Below, one piece after another: positions 11,246 through 25,668 of a stretch of DNA of 64,000 bases. Made by a program: the position numbers and the translations under genes. The notes beneath the pieces are model-generated. The model did not search any database and was not told the DNA's origin. It saw nothing but the letters and a program-made list of their open reading frames with translations. Source of the DNA: Synchiropus splendidus (Eukaryota > Chordata > Actinopteri > Syngnathiformes > Callionymidae); the NCBI RefSeq assembly GCF_027744825.2, contig NC_071345.1, forward strand, positions 4,618,501-4,682,500, read 5' to 3'. Every line of letters begins with the position of its first letter. Within the stretch, counting starts at the first letter, position 1.

Positions 11246-13560
11246 ATATATATATGAAAATAGAAAAAAAATAAAGAAATGCTCTAGAAAAGAATGTTAT
11301 GTAAACTTGAAACTTCTATCAGTCAGTGCAATGTCCTTCATGCTCCTTCATCATGGATGTTATGACAGTTTATAACATCACACTGTGTCATGTGGTGTAC
11401 CTGGAATTGGTGCAATGATAATTGTTGACATATTGACAAGTTGACTTCTGCGTTCCAATGCTGACGACGAAGGCAGCATGTGGCATGGCTTGGCTATTGC
11501 CTCAACAACTCATTACTTTTTGTCATAAATTGATCAAAATAAATGTGAATATTCCCATAACTGCTAATGTTTACACAGAAATTATGTTATTATCTTGTAA
11601 TTTTCCGCTGATACATACGATTTAAATGCTCTATAAATAGCACTGGATGCATGTCAGAAGTCCTTAAAATGTACTGCCGCAAAGTTTACTTTAAGGTGTG
11701 AAACCATGTTCAAGGTCAGAGGTCACCGTACGTGGGCCTTAGCATCATTTCAGCAGTTTAACTCCATTCACCTGACTAACTTCCAAATACTTTTTTCTGG
11801 AGCACCTTCCTGTCATCAAGTGTGATATGTGTGTTGACTTTCCGACATCCTAAAGGTCAGAGGTCACCTGATCTGTAGGTGAAAGCAAAAAAATGTGCGA
11901 CGATAAGTGGCAACTGCAGCCGTGAAGTCACCATCATGTGTTCTGTGTTAGAATCGCCGTGAAGGACAGTCAGAAATCAAATTGAAGTGTGTAGGCTCAG
12001 TCCCGTCTGAAGAAATCTGATCTGAATCAGATTTCACACCACCTCCGCCATGATACCAGCCTCTCTCCTGCCATCTACGCTGAGCCGTGATCTGATTCCC
12101 ATCTGGACGAGCCAAAAATCAGACACGCCAGACTGAAGATAACAAATGCCGTTCACTTCGTCAAAAGTTTTTTCTTTTTTTTTTCTTCACCTCTTCTGTC
12201 AGCCTGTGCTCATTTTCCCAAGAAGGCTTAGTCACATCATCACTCAGTTTCGTTGTTGCAATAACCGACCTTGTGACAGTGACACGGTGGATCAGACAGA
12301 GGTTTAGTCAACAAGCACAGCTGTGACGCGCTCTCTCTCACACACACAGACCAGTTCCTGAAATCGCCAACCTGTATTTTGGCCTCCTTTATCTGCAGAT
12401 TAAAGTGGCTTCTTCCTGCGGGGAACAACACGTATTTATCAAATGAAGAAATCCTCTCAACATCTGACAGGTTGGCAGTCAGATTCCCAGCATTATTCCC
12501 CACCAACTTTTATGGCTGCCTTTCTAAATATGGTCTTTGCAACCACCCTCTGCTTTACTCTGCATACGCTCAGTTTGGCGCTATTATTCATCCAGTTTGC
12601 ATGTCACTTGCTGAGTTAGCTCACGCTGTCATTCGCCCGCAGAGTGATGCATCCCCTTCTATCGCTAAAGCTTCCCAGTAATTGCTGGGTAATTGTTGGT
12701 CCAGCAATAACGCCGGCAAAAACCCCTCTTTAATTATAGCCGATGACTCCAGGTGAAAGAAAAAGGCAAAACAAAAACACCTGCTTCCCATGCCTTTTTG
12801 GCAAGATAGCGTCCCATACTTCTAAAGCCAATTATTCAAATCCCTTCAACTGAAATGACACGAGGAGGACGTCCCCTCCCGCGTGGCGTACAGTTTTCTC
12901 TTTGTTGGAAGGAAAAATAAACTTTCTTGTCAGAGCACAGCCGCTGGCAAGAATCCAGCTCAGCAACATTCCTCTTTCTCATGACCTTCGAACAGACCTG
13001 GCCCCGAGCGAAAGCCACACTGTCCATCCCCGACCGCGCCTAGCGTTTGACTGGGCTACATAATTCAAGGTGTACCTATCTGTGTGTTTTGTTTTTTTTT
13101 TTTACAACCGTCTCATTGCTGTTTATGTGTTGGACCCAAGTCCTGCCGGGATCCTGCTGCCCCGTAAATTTTGTTTTATGTGAGCAGCTTAGCTTTACAA
13201 GGACAAACACATCTAAAGTCAAATGATGTGAGTTACGAATGTTTGGTGCGGAGGTTGTGTGGTTGCTCTGTGGGTGAAACTATATAAGGAATGAGAGCAG
13301 GAGAAGAAAAAAAAAAAAAAACGCCTAAATGTATAGTTTCGCCACTTGAGTCTGCCTGCACATTTTTGTCGGTAAAAAAGAGCCATAACCTCGTGGGCGA
13401 CTTTACAGTATGATTTTGAAATCTGACCGCATCTATTAACACAGCAGTTGAGTGACCACACTGACATCAGATATGCATGTGGTCACCCAGATTCACAATG
13501 ATACTGAAGGAATGTGCTTCAGTTTTTACCAAAGTTGAGACCCTTCAGAGGCAAGCGAGT
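11246..13560. other. Non-coding, no gene seen
   Basis: Largely non-repetitive. A perfect 9-bp-arm hairpin (AAATCTGAT, 4-base loop, ATCAGATTT) lies at about 12008-12029. The 12.24-12.76 kb part is even in composition and could be conserved non-coding sequence, which cannot be shown here. Confidence 0.5.
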
Positions 13561-13576
13561 TCTCATCGCCCCTCTT

Positions 13577-13720
13577 TTGGGGGGTGGGATTCGATTAAAA
13601 AAATGAATCTAATTAATTTGAGAATTCGTGATAATAAATCTCAATTAATCGCAGTTTAATGGTATAAAAATATTTGCCACGAGACGCCACATTTTTCAAT
13701 TTGAATGCATTTATTATTAC
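13577..13720. mobile_element. Interspersed repeat with ATTAATCGC motif
   Basis: GGGGGTGGGATTCGATTAAA followed by AATCTAATTAATTTGAG and CTCAATTAATCGCAG. This motif set recurs widely in teleost genomes. A related fragment (CACGATTAATCGCAAATAA) is near 32250. Family name not assigned. Confidence 0.45.
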
Positions 13721-16700
13721 TCTATCAAATAATGGACCCATACGTACATTTAAACAACTATAAAAATTCATTTTCCATCAGTTTGACAATGAATCACAAT
13801 GGTGGCTATCTTCAAGTTTTCATATCACCTTATTTAAACTAAAGCTCTTTTAATGTCTTGAAAATATCCGTATAAGAATTTCAATTTCATAAGAATTTCA
13901 AGTACATTCAGTGCAGTGGAAACAGTGGAAACCCTGGTCATTGTGTAGTGAAAAACATAAAAAAAAGCATCTGTTTGCTTTTGTTCAGGGATTCCTCCAT
14001 GTTTGTTGTTGTTGTTCTCATCCTAGCTGCCACGTGTTTTGTGCATCAGTGGGATCAGTGGACCAGGAACTCGTGCACGCAAGTCCTCAGTGTTCTAGGA
14101 GTTTGAGAAGTTGTTTTTGAACGATGTTGTCCAACCAGACAGTGATCAGACCCTTTACCCTGCCAGGCATTTATCATGTTTGTGTGGCTATTTGATGTCA
14201 TGGGAGTGAGATTGTGTTGGTATATTCAATGTTATTATATTATATTGTTGACTCTGGTTCGGCAAATAAATGGAAATCAGCATCTTCTACGTTGTCCTTA
14301 AATATTAGCCAAAGATTTCTTGCCGACTCGCTGAATGACGTCTGGATTGTTGTTCGCTGTTGTTGTGTTTTTTGGGCTGAAAGACTCACACAGAGGGCGA
14401 TGACGTTTTCAAAATGCTGTGTCTCTTGCGGCTAAAAACGTCGGCTTCATGTGGACAAAAACACAGTTTGTCTTTGCGTGCACTGGGCCTGAGATCTCCT
14501 CTCTCTCCTGAACAAATACTCTGAATAGGTTTCAGTCACTACAGGTAACAATTGAGAGAACTATGAATGAAATAATAATCCTCCATACTGAATCAGTATG
14601 TTCACTTCCTCTGGCTGTAGAGTCAGAATTCCCATCGGAGTTTTAAAAACAGACTCCTCTTCTGCTTCTTAAGATGTCTGTTGAGCAACTGTAGTGTGAC
14701 GGAGCATCATCAACATGAAACTAAAGGCCCATAGACTTGATATGTACGAAGCCACTTCCACTACAAACAGAGGATGTGTGAGTTGCACTGACATTAAGGG
14801 AGTCAGGAAAACATCAACGCTGGTTCATAAATTCCCCAATTATGTTGATGAAATGGAACCTCTGTTGGAGAAACCACCATCGAACAACACAAAGCATAGA
14901 GGGTTATGCATTTATTTCCCCTGTTCTTTTCCCTCCAAAAGAAAATCAGTGAAGAATGGGACTCATTTAGAACAAGGTGTGAGAGAGGGGACAGCAGCAG
15001 AGACTCCAAACAATGGGCACAACAAAGCGAAACCCACATATTAATTCACTTGTGAGCAATATTTTCTATTGTGGTGGAGAAAGAGAGCTTCCCCACAAGA
15101 GCATGTGGAGGAGATTAGAGTCCAACCTGAGTGTGGTGAAACATGACTCAGGACAGACCGGGGACATTTGGGGGTAGACTCACACACTGTCTAGCTACCA
15201 AAAGAATTAGATAAATAAAGCACTTACCGTTCCTTTTCAATAATGAAATCCGTTATGTCAACAAGAAGCTCATTCATTTTTCCCTCTTGTTTATTTTACC
15301 TCGACAATTAGATACCTTCTAGAGCAAGAAAGTCAGTTAGGTGTAAGTGAGAATAAGATGGTGGTGTATGGTAATGCGAAGCAACACCAGAATATAAACA
15401 TGCTCCTTGCTCTCCAGGATCAACAAAAACATGCTTTTAAGTTCCTATACTGATAACTGGCCTTCAGATTTGACAAACTCCTCAGTGCAGAATCTCTCTC
15501 TTCAAACCTTTTGGAGTGATAGTCAGGAGTTGAGAGGTTGCTTTCAAGAAATTACTTAATCTGTGTTGGTTCACAAGCAAGATCGGGCTCTGGTAACACT
15601 TGAAAACCGACATAAATATCGACAATGACGTCTTTATATTGGCTTTTTGGAGCAGAGATCCTTGTAAGGGATCTTCTTTTCCAAGACACAGTGCTCATTT
15701 TCTCCCACCCACAAGTCTAATGTGAAGCTGAAGTGTGCAACCAATAACATCATGAGTGGCGAATCACTTCTCTTAACCTGATGTGGCTTCTGAGGTCAAC
15801 ATTCATTTTCCGCTATTTTCAATGGAAGTAAACGGAAGGATGCCTGGATTCAGTGGAGGAACTGGTGACATTTCATAGAATATCAATCAATACTACCAAG
15901 TACACTTCTTTAAATACACATTTCAGAGCTCATGACCAGGAAATAAAATAGTTTAAAGTGCTGCAGTGTTGCTGCCGCGTCTTAAACTTTAGGAAGATGA
16001 CTCAGACAGTGAAAACAATGTGGAAATGATATGAAATGGGAATCCAGCTTCTTAGGTTTGATGCCACAGCAGTGCCACGCGGCATTTGCGTGGATGAAAC
16101 ACATGAAAGCTCACTGGATAAACTTAAAAGCAGGAAGTCAGTCTGTGTTTGACTTCAGAACGGGGCTTCGCTCAGCTCCCGCTGTGAGGCTTACATACCT
16201 AGAAACATCTCATTGACATAGTAGAGACAGGCGGTTTGAATAAAAAAATATCTATTCTTAGAAATTTTAATGAGAAATCAACCAATAATATCATGTCATT
16301 TTTACTACAATGAGTATAATTTTGAAGATACAAAATGAAAATAATAATAATATGTAAAGTCAGTGCTACATAAGTGATATTTACTGTGCAATAAGCTGAT
16401 GCAGGGACGCCGTTTTGCACCCCTGTAACTCTAAGATAGTACTGCTCAAACTGCCCATGTGAATAAGCTCCTGTTTTATACACTGCAGCAGGCTGAAACT
16501 CTTATTAGATTCTGTCTGGGTTTCCACTTGTGGCTGAGTCGTGGGCCTCTGACAGCCTTTATCCAGTTACGCCCGGACCCGACGCTCCGGGGAGCTCACA
16601 TTTGCTCCTCTCTTATGGGGGCACTGAAAGACTAATGCATGTCACCGTGCCACCTGCAGCTTGAGCAAACAAAACCGACCACCACTCAGCAGGGCACTGA

Positions 16701-19426
16701 AGGCGGAGAAGAGAGGAGTGAAAATAATCCGACATTAGACCGACATGACTACCATGGTTGATCCAGGTCAACTAACACGAGGTTGACTGCGCGAGATGTC
16801 TGCATTAAACATTTAAATTCTTTTTTTTTGTTCCTACACAAAGACAGTCCTTACCTCTCATGAAGACTATTTTGGCTTCCTTCTTTTTTCTAAGAGTAAG
16901 ACTCACTGATACGCAGCCTCGATGGCATTTCTAAAAACAATATCCCAGTTTTTGTCATGAAGGAAGACGATACAACGACAGAAAAGTCCAAAAAAGCATC
17001 TAGTGTGGCGCTGTCCTTTTTGAGAGGGAGCCGTCGTCCTTGTACCAGGTTTCAATTTCAACCCTTTCAGCACATCAGCGATGCAATTGCTTCCTACTGC
17101 AGCCTATTAAAAGTAAATTGAGAGATTTTCAAGGTGTGAGGAGGGTTGTATTGGCTCCGACTGTGCAGACTGGCGACGAACACTTCTGCTCATGAACACA
17201 TGTATCACACTGGACAAAGAGGGCAAACTAAAAACTGCTGAAGGGAGTGAATTGTACGCATTAAGAAAATAGAAGAAATAATAAGAAAAACTAGCACACC
17301 TTTATTTTTTAGAAAACAAAAGAAATAAAAAAGTTAATAAATAAGTTAAAATTGAATAAAGTAACAAATGCGAAATGAAAACAGTGAAAGTGAAAGAAAA
17401 CTGAAGACACTAAAAAAAAATACAAATAAAAATAATATTAATAATAATTTATGCCATTGTAGTGACTAACATTTTTATAAATAAAAAATAATATTTATGA
17501 GGGGAACAAATATGTAAGAAAAAGATGTAGATTATGATGTCAAAAACAATAAATAAATACCACTTTTTAACATGACAACTCTTTCACAACTAAAAAACTT
17601 GTTCAAAAGAACAGCGCAATCTTTTCATAAAATAAAAGAGGAACTAAAAATACACAAAATATTTTGACGATCAATTTCAAAGTTTCACAACACCCTCATG
17701 AGGCTCCTGCTTCGTCCCTGTTGGTTTCACAAATGGTAATGACACTTTAAAGGCTTATAACACCAAATTAGCATCTAGTGAAGCCTCAGTGGAGCTGACA
17801 GAATCCACTCGTAACCGTAAAAGCGGTGGCTAAGCAAATTGCATCCCCCTCTGTTATTACTACATTTGGACACCGTTTTATTCTATTAATAATCTATTTT
17901 CCACTCCAAAACTTGCTTGGTGAACACCCCCCCCCTCCCTATTCCAGGAAGGCAGTGGACAAATAGGCGGAGAGGGAGAAGTGTTGGAGGCGATGGGGAA
18001 AGTTGGTGAAAGCAAAACTACACAACGGGGACCGCTCACATAAATGGGCCCAGACGTATAAAAGAGGTTTAGCGAGGCCATTCTTTTAAACCAGAAATCG
18101 GAAGAGAAATAAAACCACTCCGTTTCTCCCGGGTTATGCTTCAGCATGGTCCCCTTTTAAATTGGCCAGTAAAGCGTGTAAAGCTGCATCATTATTTGCG
18201 ACAAAATGGCCTCATTTATGGGACAAACATCGCCAGACCGCCAGTCAGGATGTTTTCCCTTTCCTATCCGTTGTGTGTATATTACCGGGGGACTTTTTAC
18301 CCTTCTTACTCCGGAAATCGCTTGGTGCATTTTTCTGTTTTTTTTTTTTCTTGTCAAAAATGCAGTCAAGAGTGGAATTGTTTTGCTTTCTCTTAAATGT
18401 CAGAAGTAGTTGCGGTGTCAGGGGAAGACTGGGGAAGACATTTTAGTATGCCCTGATGACAAACCGATACGTGGTTTCCTAGGAGCGAGCCCGTGTGTTC
18501 ACTTCCTCTCTGATGCGCCGCAGCATAGTTTATAGAGGTGATGAACCCGCAGGGTAATGGCATTCTGTCTGGCTGTGTTTCAGCATGCTGTTTGCCATTC
18601 TAAAAGTGATGCGGTCGGAAGCAGCGTTTAGCTCAGGTGCAGGAAACGGCAAGGGAATAGAACCCACACACCTCTGTGATCAAGTGCCGTCCTTTTACCC
18701 TTTTGTCCTAATATCCAAAGCTTCATCTGAAACACGTAGATGAGATTTGGTGGCCTCGCAGAGACGCCTAAATTTCTCTCCTGCGGCACCAGTAATCACC
18801 CAGATAGGGCCCTTTCAGAAGTGACGCTGGCTAAAGGAAACAAATGGACGAATTGACCTTTGTGGTAATCTTTCATTTTCCTGCCGCTTCTGATCCACAG
18901 AAACCATTAGATGTGGTGACAAAGCAGCTTCTTCTGATCCTTAGCGCATTTAATGAATGCCAAACAGATATGCTGTGGCATTTGTGGCACAGCATCTTTC
19001 CTTGTTTAGATACAAATACGTTTCTTTCATATTACAGGGTAACATACTTTGCATGTGTGGAATACCGTAATGAGAGCACCGTTTTTTTATGCCACTGAAG
19101 TCATGATTTATCACTGTATGACTGGCTCTTTTTGATGGAAACTGGGTAAATTTGCTTCATGTGACAAGTCCTTTAATAACTTCCGAATATTAACTAGGTA
19201 CCCATTTATATGGTACACCATTAATCATAATTCACGTGCACCAGTTTTAATGACAGCACATAGTTAATGCTGCATATATTATATTCTATTTACATGCATT
19301 AATCATTACTAAAAGATGAGTTGGACTATTCAAACGTTCCTCAAGTCTTGTCCTAGTTGGAGGTCGCATCTTTACTCAGGTATCTTAGGGACTTGTTCAG
19401 GGAAATATGGCGTGTAAGCCATTTAC
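13721..19426. other. Non-coding, no gene seen
   Basis: Long gene-free stretch. 17.25-17.65 kb is A-rich with AATAAA-like simple sequence. Short frames on both strands resemble nothing known. Confidence 0.55.
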
Positions 19427-19935
19427 TAGTGAAGGGTTGATGAGGTTTCATGAAACAGTGTCATCATTTTCAGAGGCCGCTGATGCTGTAAAACGTAACT
19501 TGAACAACTAATTCAACGAAATCTCGCATTTCTAAACCAAAAACACCATCTTCTAGCCCCTGAAAATGAGGACACTGTTTCATCAACCCCGCAATACTGT
19601 TTCATGACGCCTCATCGAACTATCACTAGTGCCAACTAGTGATGGGTCCTGAGACGGAAGGTTAACGAAAAGAACAATTTTTTCTCTATGAAAATAATCG
19701 TTTGCTGGTAGACTACATAAGTGTGTGACGCGTGTGAGAACATTTGTTTCCAAGATTTCCCCTCGCTGAGGAGACCTAACTGCACTTAAGACCAAGTGGA
19801 AGATTGAAGAGGGAGAAATGAGACTGGGGTGAGACCACCCATTCACACACACAGTCAGTAGGCGGCACCATCTCAACCGTTTCATCAGTCCCGCAATACT
19901 GTTTCATGACACCTCATTGGTCGATGGCATCACTA
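19427..19935. mobile_element. Composite family A MITE: two elements head to tail
   Basis: Starts TAGTGAAGGGTTGATGAGG and ends ATGGCATCACTA. An internal junction at 19621-19645 (ATCACTAGTGCCAACTAGTGATGGG) is one element's tail followed by the next element's head, separated by 8 bases. The outer flanks are CCATTTAC (19419-19426) and CCGTTTAC (19936-19943), an 8-bp duplication with one mismatch. The internal 8 bases do not match. Diagnostic interior motifs are TTTCATGAAACAGTGTCATC and TGAAAATGAGGACACTGTTT. Confidence 0.8.
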
Positions 19936-19943
19936 CCGTTTAC

Positions 19944-22900
19944 CCTTAGACATAGGTGGAGGAGCTCAGTCACCTGGGGGGAGTTGAAGTAGATAAAAGC
20001 CAGTTGAGGTGACTTTGGAATCTACTTTGGACGTCTTCTGGTCACCTACTTTACGAGGTACTACGTGCATTTCCAACTAGGTGGAAGGCCCAGGACAGAC
20101 ACAAGACTCGGTAACCTGAAAACCACTCAGATAATCGGTGAAAACGGATGGATGAATGGCAGTATATGTGTTTAGATTTGCCTGTGCTTTTTGCAGATTT
20201 CCTCATTTGCAGATGTATTTAAGTTTAGTATCAGGAAGCGAGTTTTTGACACGCTGGAATTCACAACATCATTCATGTTCAGTCCCATTTTACACAGCAA
20301 CAGTGTGTTGAAATCATGACGTGCACTAGCAAATTTCGGCATCCTATGTTGACGCTGTGGTGAGTCTTCACCATGTTGACAGGCTTTCAACTAAAGCCTC
20401 CAGCGTCACGTAAAAGGAGGACAGAGGTTGGGGTTAGAGTTTCGTGCTGCTTTCCCTTTGTATACGTGTATGTGTCACTTGGTATATAAAGTGCCTCAAA
20501 GGCTGACTTCGGCTTCAAGATAGGACTCCGAAGTCAGTTAAAGATAGTCACCATTTGACTCCTTGGGAATGAGAACATGCTGTTTTATTGTCTTAAGAGG
20601 TGATTTCTGCATTTGTCCGTACAGGACAATTCAAATAGAACAGAACCAGTCCAGTCAGTTTCAAATAAAATAAATCAGACGAAAAAGAACACGCTGTACT
20701 CATTGAAAATACCGTGCGTTTGACAGACGGATAATTGATACCACGGATACAATAACGCATAATGCTGTCTTTCTGTGAGGAGTTTGGGACCCGCACAATT
20801 AACAGGAGAAGGTTTCTGACTGTGTAATCACGATACCTGCCAGGCTCCAGTCGAATCAGAGTGAGAGATGCCCCTCGAGATTTGGGGATTTGAAAGAAAC
20901 AGGTTGAGGTTACTTGTTACCGCAGGACAGCTTCACATGCAATTAACATTTTTGACACAGCACTCATGATTCATAGATTGCATTTGCATTAATAAGCAAA
21001 GCCGCAGCAGACTTCCAGAGGATTTGTGCCAATTTTCTCTCAGGAAATGTTGTATATTAAATTAAGGCCTGATACAATAATAGCACTTGTGCTCGCTGGT
21101 GGTATAAATCATGCATTGTATTGATTTTATTTTCTGCCAGGATTACATTTCTTATACCAATAATTTATACGATAATCGGATGTTTAAAAAGTCAGCATCG
21201 ATCCGTCTCGGTTACGGCTTTCTCCCGGTTCTCAAGGGTCCAGAAGGCTGAAGCCAACCCTAACTACACTGGTGTGCAACACAGCCACTCGAATCATTTC
21301 CTGTTATTATACAATCATGTGCAGTTTAGATGTGAGTATATGAAATTCAAGCAATTAAAATGAAGGATTAAAATGGCACTTCAGTGCTGTGTCTTCACTA
21401 TATTCCCACTGCCTTTGCTGACTAAATATTTGTTCCATGAAATAGTTCTGGCTATTTTACTGACAGTAGTTGGTTGGTCTGACATCCGGACGACAGAAGA
21501 GGCTGCAAACCCTGAAGCTGGTGAGCTTGTCTCAGCTTAGGAATAAGGAGTTAGCACTGACTGTTGAAAGTGGTCCACCAAGGTCAGCTCCATGACAGAG
21601 TCACTGACATTTACCTGCTTGGAGAACAGTGGATTGATTTTACCCTTCTCGCTCCCAAAGCGGTTATAGTGACCGACGATGCAGAAGACAACCTTCCCTG
21701 GTGCATCTTGACACGTTCAATTGAAGTAGATGTTTTGACAGATACTTGTGTCAGGGGTGGTGCGTACATTGCTCTTCTGTTGCTTCGCACTTCACATTAT
21801 AAGATTGTTATTTATTTAAATGGTCAGACTTTTCGAAAGTTTTGTTTTGTCTCTGTTCTCTTGACTCTTGACAAAACAAAGCCACGTAGACAGTCAGAAA
21901 TGACCAAATGTTAAATTGCGAGAATATTTGTGAATATTTGACCCCTTGCACAATTGGCCGTTTGCATGTGATATTTGCATTTTTTTTTTGTCAGAATTTG
22001 ATGAATTTTTGCTGCTATAAATTATAAATTCATGAATGATAATTGTAAACAGTAAAGAAAAAAATATATAGTAATAATATATACATAATAAAATAAAAAA
22101 AAATGTGCACATTTTGTTTATAAGTTTGTTCAGCGTATACTGGACCTCAAATGATTTTGTGCTTGAATCACAGTGCCTTTATTTTAAGAATGTCGGGCAG
22201 GAGAGGAAGATTTTCCTCCATAGAAACCTATGCATCAACATGCAATGTAGTCCACATTTACTTCCTGAATAGTGTCGGTCTCATCCGGAGTGACAGTGCT
22301 GCAATTCATTCATGACACGTAGAATGGATGGAGTGCCTCCCTTTGGCTTCATTAAAACATTTTCTTTTTATTTTTTATGTGTCAAGCTGTCGCGGGAGGT
22401 GGAATATTGTCTTCAATTGAAAACCTTAAGCGTCAACATGCAGCGCTGAAGGCTGCCTTTGTCGTCAATATATGACGCATAAGTCAACTTACCTAATGTT
22501 AATCTATTACACCATGGGAGTGAGGATGTGTTCCTTATACGAATAACTAACGTCACCAGAGACTAAGGAAAGGTCATGACTAAAATTTGAAGACAGATAG
22601 AAGACAGATTTTTTTTTTCAAATATAGCACATTAGCGATAGCAATGCTAATATGCTAAGAAAAAGAGTCTTTCTCCAGAGATACGGTGATTCAAGACAGA
22701 AATAAGTCTGTGCACATGAGACAATTTTTCCTTCTTGGATCCCGAAGTCTTCGCTCGAGACCTGAGTGACTAGTTGATGTGTAGCGGAGGGTTGCTGGTG
22801 GGAGGCCTTGAGCCTCACTGGAAGACTATCAGAGAGTCCAGTCATTAGAAATCCCTCATTCTTCCTCTGCTGCGTAAACGTGCCGCCGGCCTCCACCTGA

Positions 22901-23560
22901 ACCGGCCCAGAGGAAAGATCGCTGCTGCCGAACTGAAATTGGATCATGCACGAAGCAGGAGAGCCGCTGGAATGATGTTCTCCTATTTATTGACTCGCCT
23001 GAAGAGATCGCTAAACTGTTTCAAGGGAGAGCGGAGTTTGGGGAGTTTTTCCCACAAGCACTGTGGACATTAGGAGTGACAAGTTTCCTTCATAAAAGAC
23101 TTAAAACACCATGGAGAAGAGAACTCACATGGAAAACGCCTCTAAATCACAGCATTTATTCCCTGTCTTGCGCCGTTCTGCAACTATTAAAGGAGCAAAA
23201 ACATGACACGGGGTTTGAAAGATTTTCAAATTATGGACATCGCTCACCTGTTGACAGACAACTCCCCAATGGAGGAGTGAGGATTAAGTCTCGAACTATT
23301 AGGTCCCGAGGTAGTCGTACATCAATTCATTAAGTCAAGTATGTTTTTCAATCTGGAGTTATTTTTCAGTATTGCGCAGTTTAAAGCCTCCTGTCTTCTC
23401 TAGTGTTCAGCAACTGTTGCGCAGCTTGTGATTTATTTTCATGTTGCCTCAAACAATGATTCCGAGAAGAGCACGAAAAATGTTATTGCACGAAAATAGT
23501 CATTGGAAAAATTAAGGCAAAATGGATCAGTTGTTTATCTGTGATGCCTTTCTGTATCTA
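19944..23560. other. Non-coding, no gene seen
   Basis: Mostly unique sequence. 20982-20995 reads ATTTGCATTAATAA, an octamer-like site overlapping a TAAT core. Fragments of the 'CCTATGTTGACG / CATGCAACGCTG' degenerate repeat occur near 20340 and 22430. Confidence 0.5.
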
Positions 23561-23562
23561 AG

Positions 23563-23590
23563 TTGGGGAATAATAATAATAATAATATTT
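23563..23590. repeat. (AATAATAAT)n simple repeat
   Basis: Short AAT microsatellite. Confidence 0.9.
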
Positions 23591-23784
23591 GAAGTATGGC
23601 TCTTTCTTTTTATTCTCAAGGAAAGTACATGTACAGACAATGTTGTTGCAGGATTTTTCTTCACTTCATAGCAAAAATAAAATAAAATAAAATAATAGTA
23701 TTATTATTATTAGAACAACTATTGAACTTGTATTTGGAGAAAACTGAAATAGATTTTATCACACGTTTTGACCACAAGTTCACT

Positions 23785-23985
23785 GTAATAATAATAACAA
23801 AATAATAATTATTAATAATAATAATACTATTATTATTAATTATTATTATAATAATAACTGTTATTGTTATTATAATAATTATATAATTATAATGTTATAT
23901 TATCATATTATATTATTATTATTATTATTATATTATATTCTTATATAATAATATTTGTTCTTATTATATAAGAACAAATATTGAA
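23785..23985. repeat. AT-rich ATT/AAT tract with a perfect hairpin at its end
   Basis: A roughly 200-base low-complexity ATT/AAT tract. It closes with perfect 15-bp arms AATATTTGTTCTTAT and its complement around a TAT loop at 23950-23982. Confidence 0.9.
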
Positions 23986-25635
23986 CATTTGGATCAAACA
24001 AATATTTTAACATCAATTTGGATCACAATTTCACATATATAAATACTTTTTTTTTCTTCAATAGACATTGCTATTGCATGATTTTTCCTCAAATCTTGGC
24101 ACCACAAAACCAAAAATGTTAACAAACCAAATAAAGTCATTCTTGTCTTCCAGAAAATCAAATCAAATGCATCACGCATTCAAACTATTCCATGGGGAAG
24201 CTCAACGACTGCAAGTGTGCTGATTAAATCCTGATCATTGGAGGAAAGTTGACCTTCTCAACTTCAAGTTTTCTCCCGTCTCAGTAGAAAGTCGAGGAAA
24301 ATCATAGAAGACATTTGTCATAGTGACATTTGGCTAAAATGTTTACATTACGGAAAGAGAAAAGGCTGCACAATGATTTATTCATCGCTGCCGTGCCCTC
24401 TTCCTGATGTATTAGTGGATATATACGGGAGGTGTGGGTTGACACCAGCAGTCCTCCACAGCTCCATTACTCACTCCATATCTCTCCGGTGCTCGTCCGT
24501 CACTATAGCGCTGAATTCAAGGAGCCACTTTAGAGCAATCCAACCAAATATGGGGGATTTGATCCAAATCCCTCTTGAAGCTTATCAGAAACACTGTACA
24601 GCACATTACAGCTCCTGAAGCTATTTCAACTGTCCTGAATGTCCCACCACGATACAATGGCTCAGCTACATATTAAGGTTGAGAAATGGCTGACAGAAGC
24701 CCCCGAAGTTATAAATTATAAATAGTGCCTTAAAATAGATTTTCATGATAGTTAAATAAAAGTTAAATTAACAATTATATGACAAAATAATAAAATTAAA
24801 ATAAACACGTTATTAAATTAAATTAATAATTTAATTAATTCATTAAATTATTACATTAAATAAAAAACGATAATTTTCATATGCACAGAAGTCAAGCAAC
24901 ATGAATCATTTAATGTGACTAAAAACAAGAACTTGTATTTGTATTTGTCCAAATCTATGTGATAATAATACACTACTATGTTATTTATTGCCACACAATA
25001 AATATTTCCAAAATTAATTAACTCTAATATATGAATATGGAATATGGTTTTGTGTTGTTGTTTTTTCACTCCCTTCACTCAAACTTATAAAATGAATATT
25101 GTAAACATAAATAAACTTAAAGAATCTGTTTAAATTTGAATTTATTCATTGTAAAACCTAGATGAACCGGATTGTGAGTTGAATGTACCAGTCACTCAGC
25201 TACATCCTTTGAAACATGTGAGCGTCCATCGTCAGATTTCATCTAAAAGTCACTGACATAACAACTGCATCACACTTACATAAATGTATTGCTTTCGCGA
25301 CCGTATCCCTCCTGGCATTAAATAAATAAATAAATGAAATTGCTCTGGTTGGTATTCTGTTTCCATTTTCCGCAGGAATAATAAGAAGGTGTGTGTGTGT
25401 GCTTGTGAGGGCATGTGCTGGCTGCAGCGTGGCTCTGCAGGGGTGCTCCTGATGTCAGCACAGTGCTAGCACCCGTAGGGTAAATACGCCGGTGAGAGTG
25501 TGAGAGAGAGGGTGTGTGTGTGTGTCAGGCAGATCCGTCTGTTTGCATAACTCTCCATGTTTGTCAGTAAGTCAATTGTGTGCAGGCGTGTGACTTTATC
25601 AGAGTCTTTGATGTTTGCCGATCACTGTCGTTGCC

Positions 25636-25668
<33 letters not shown>

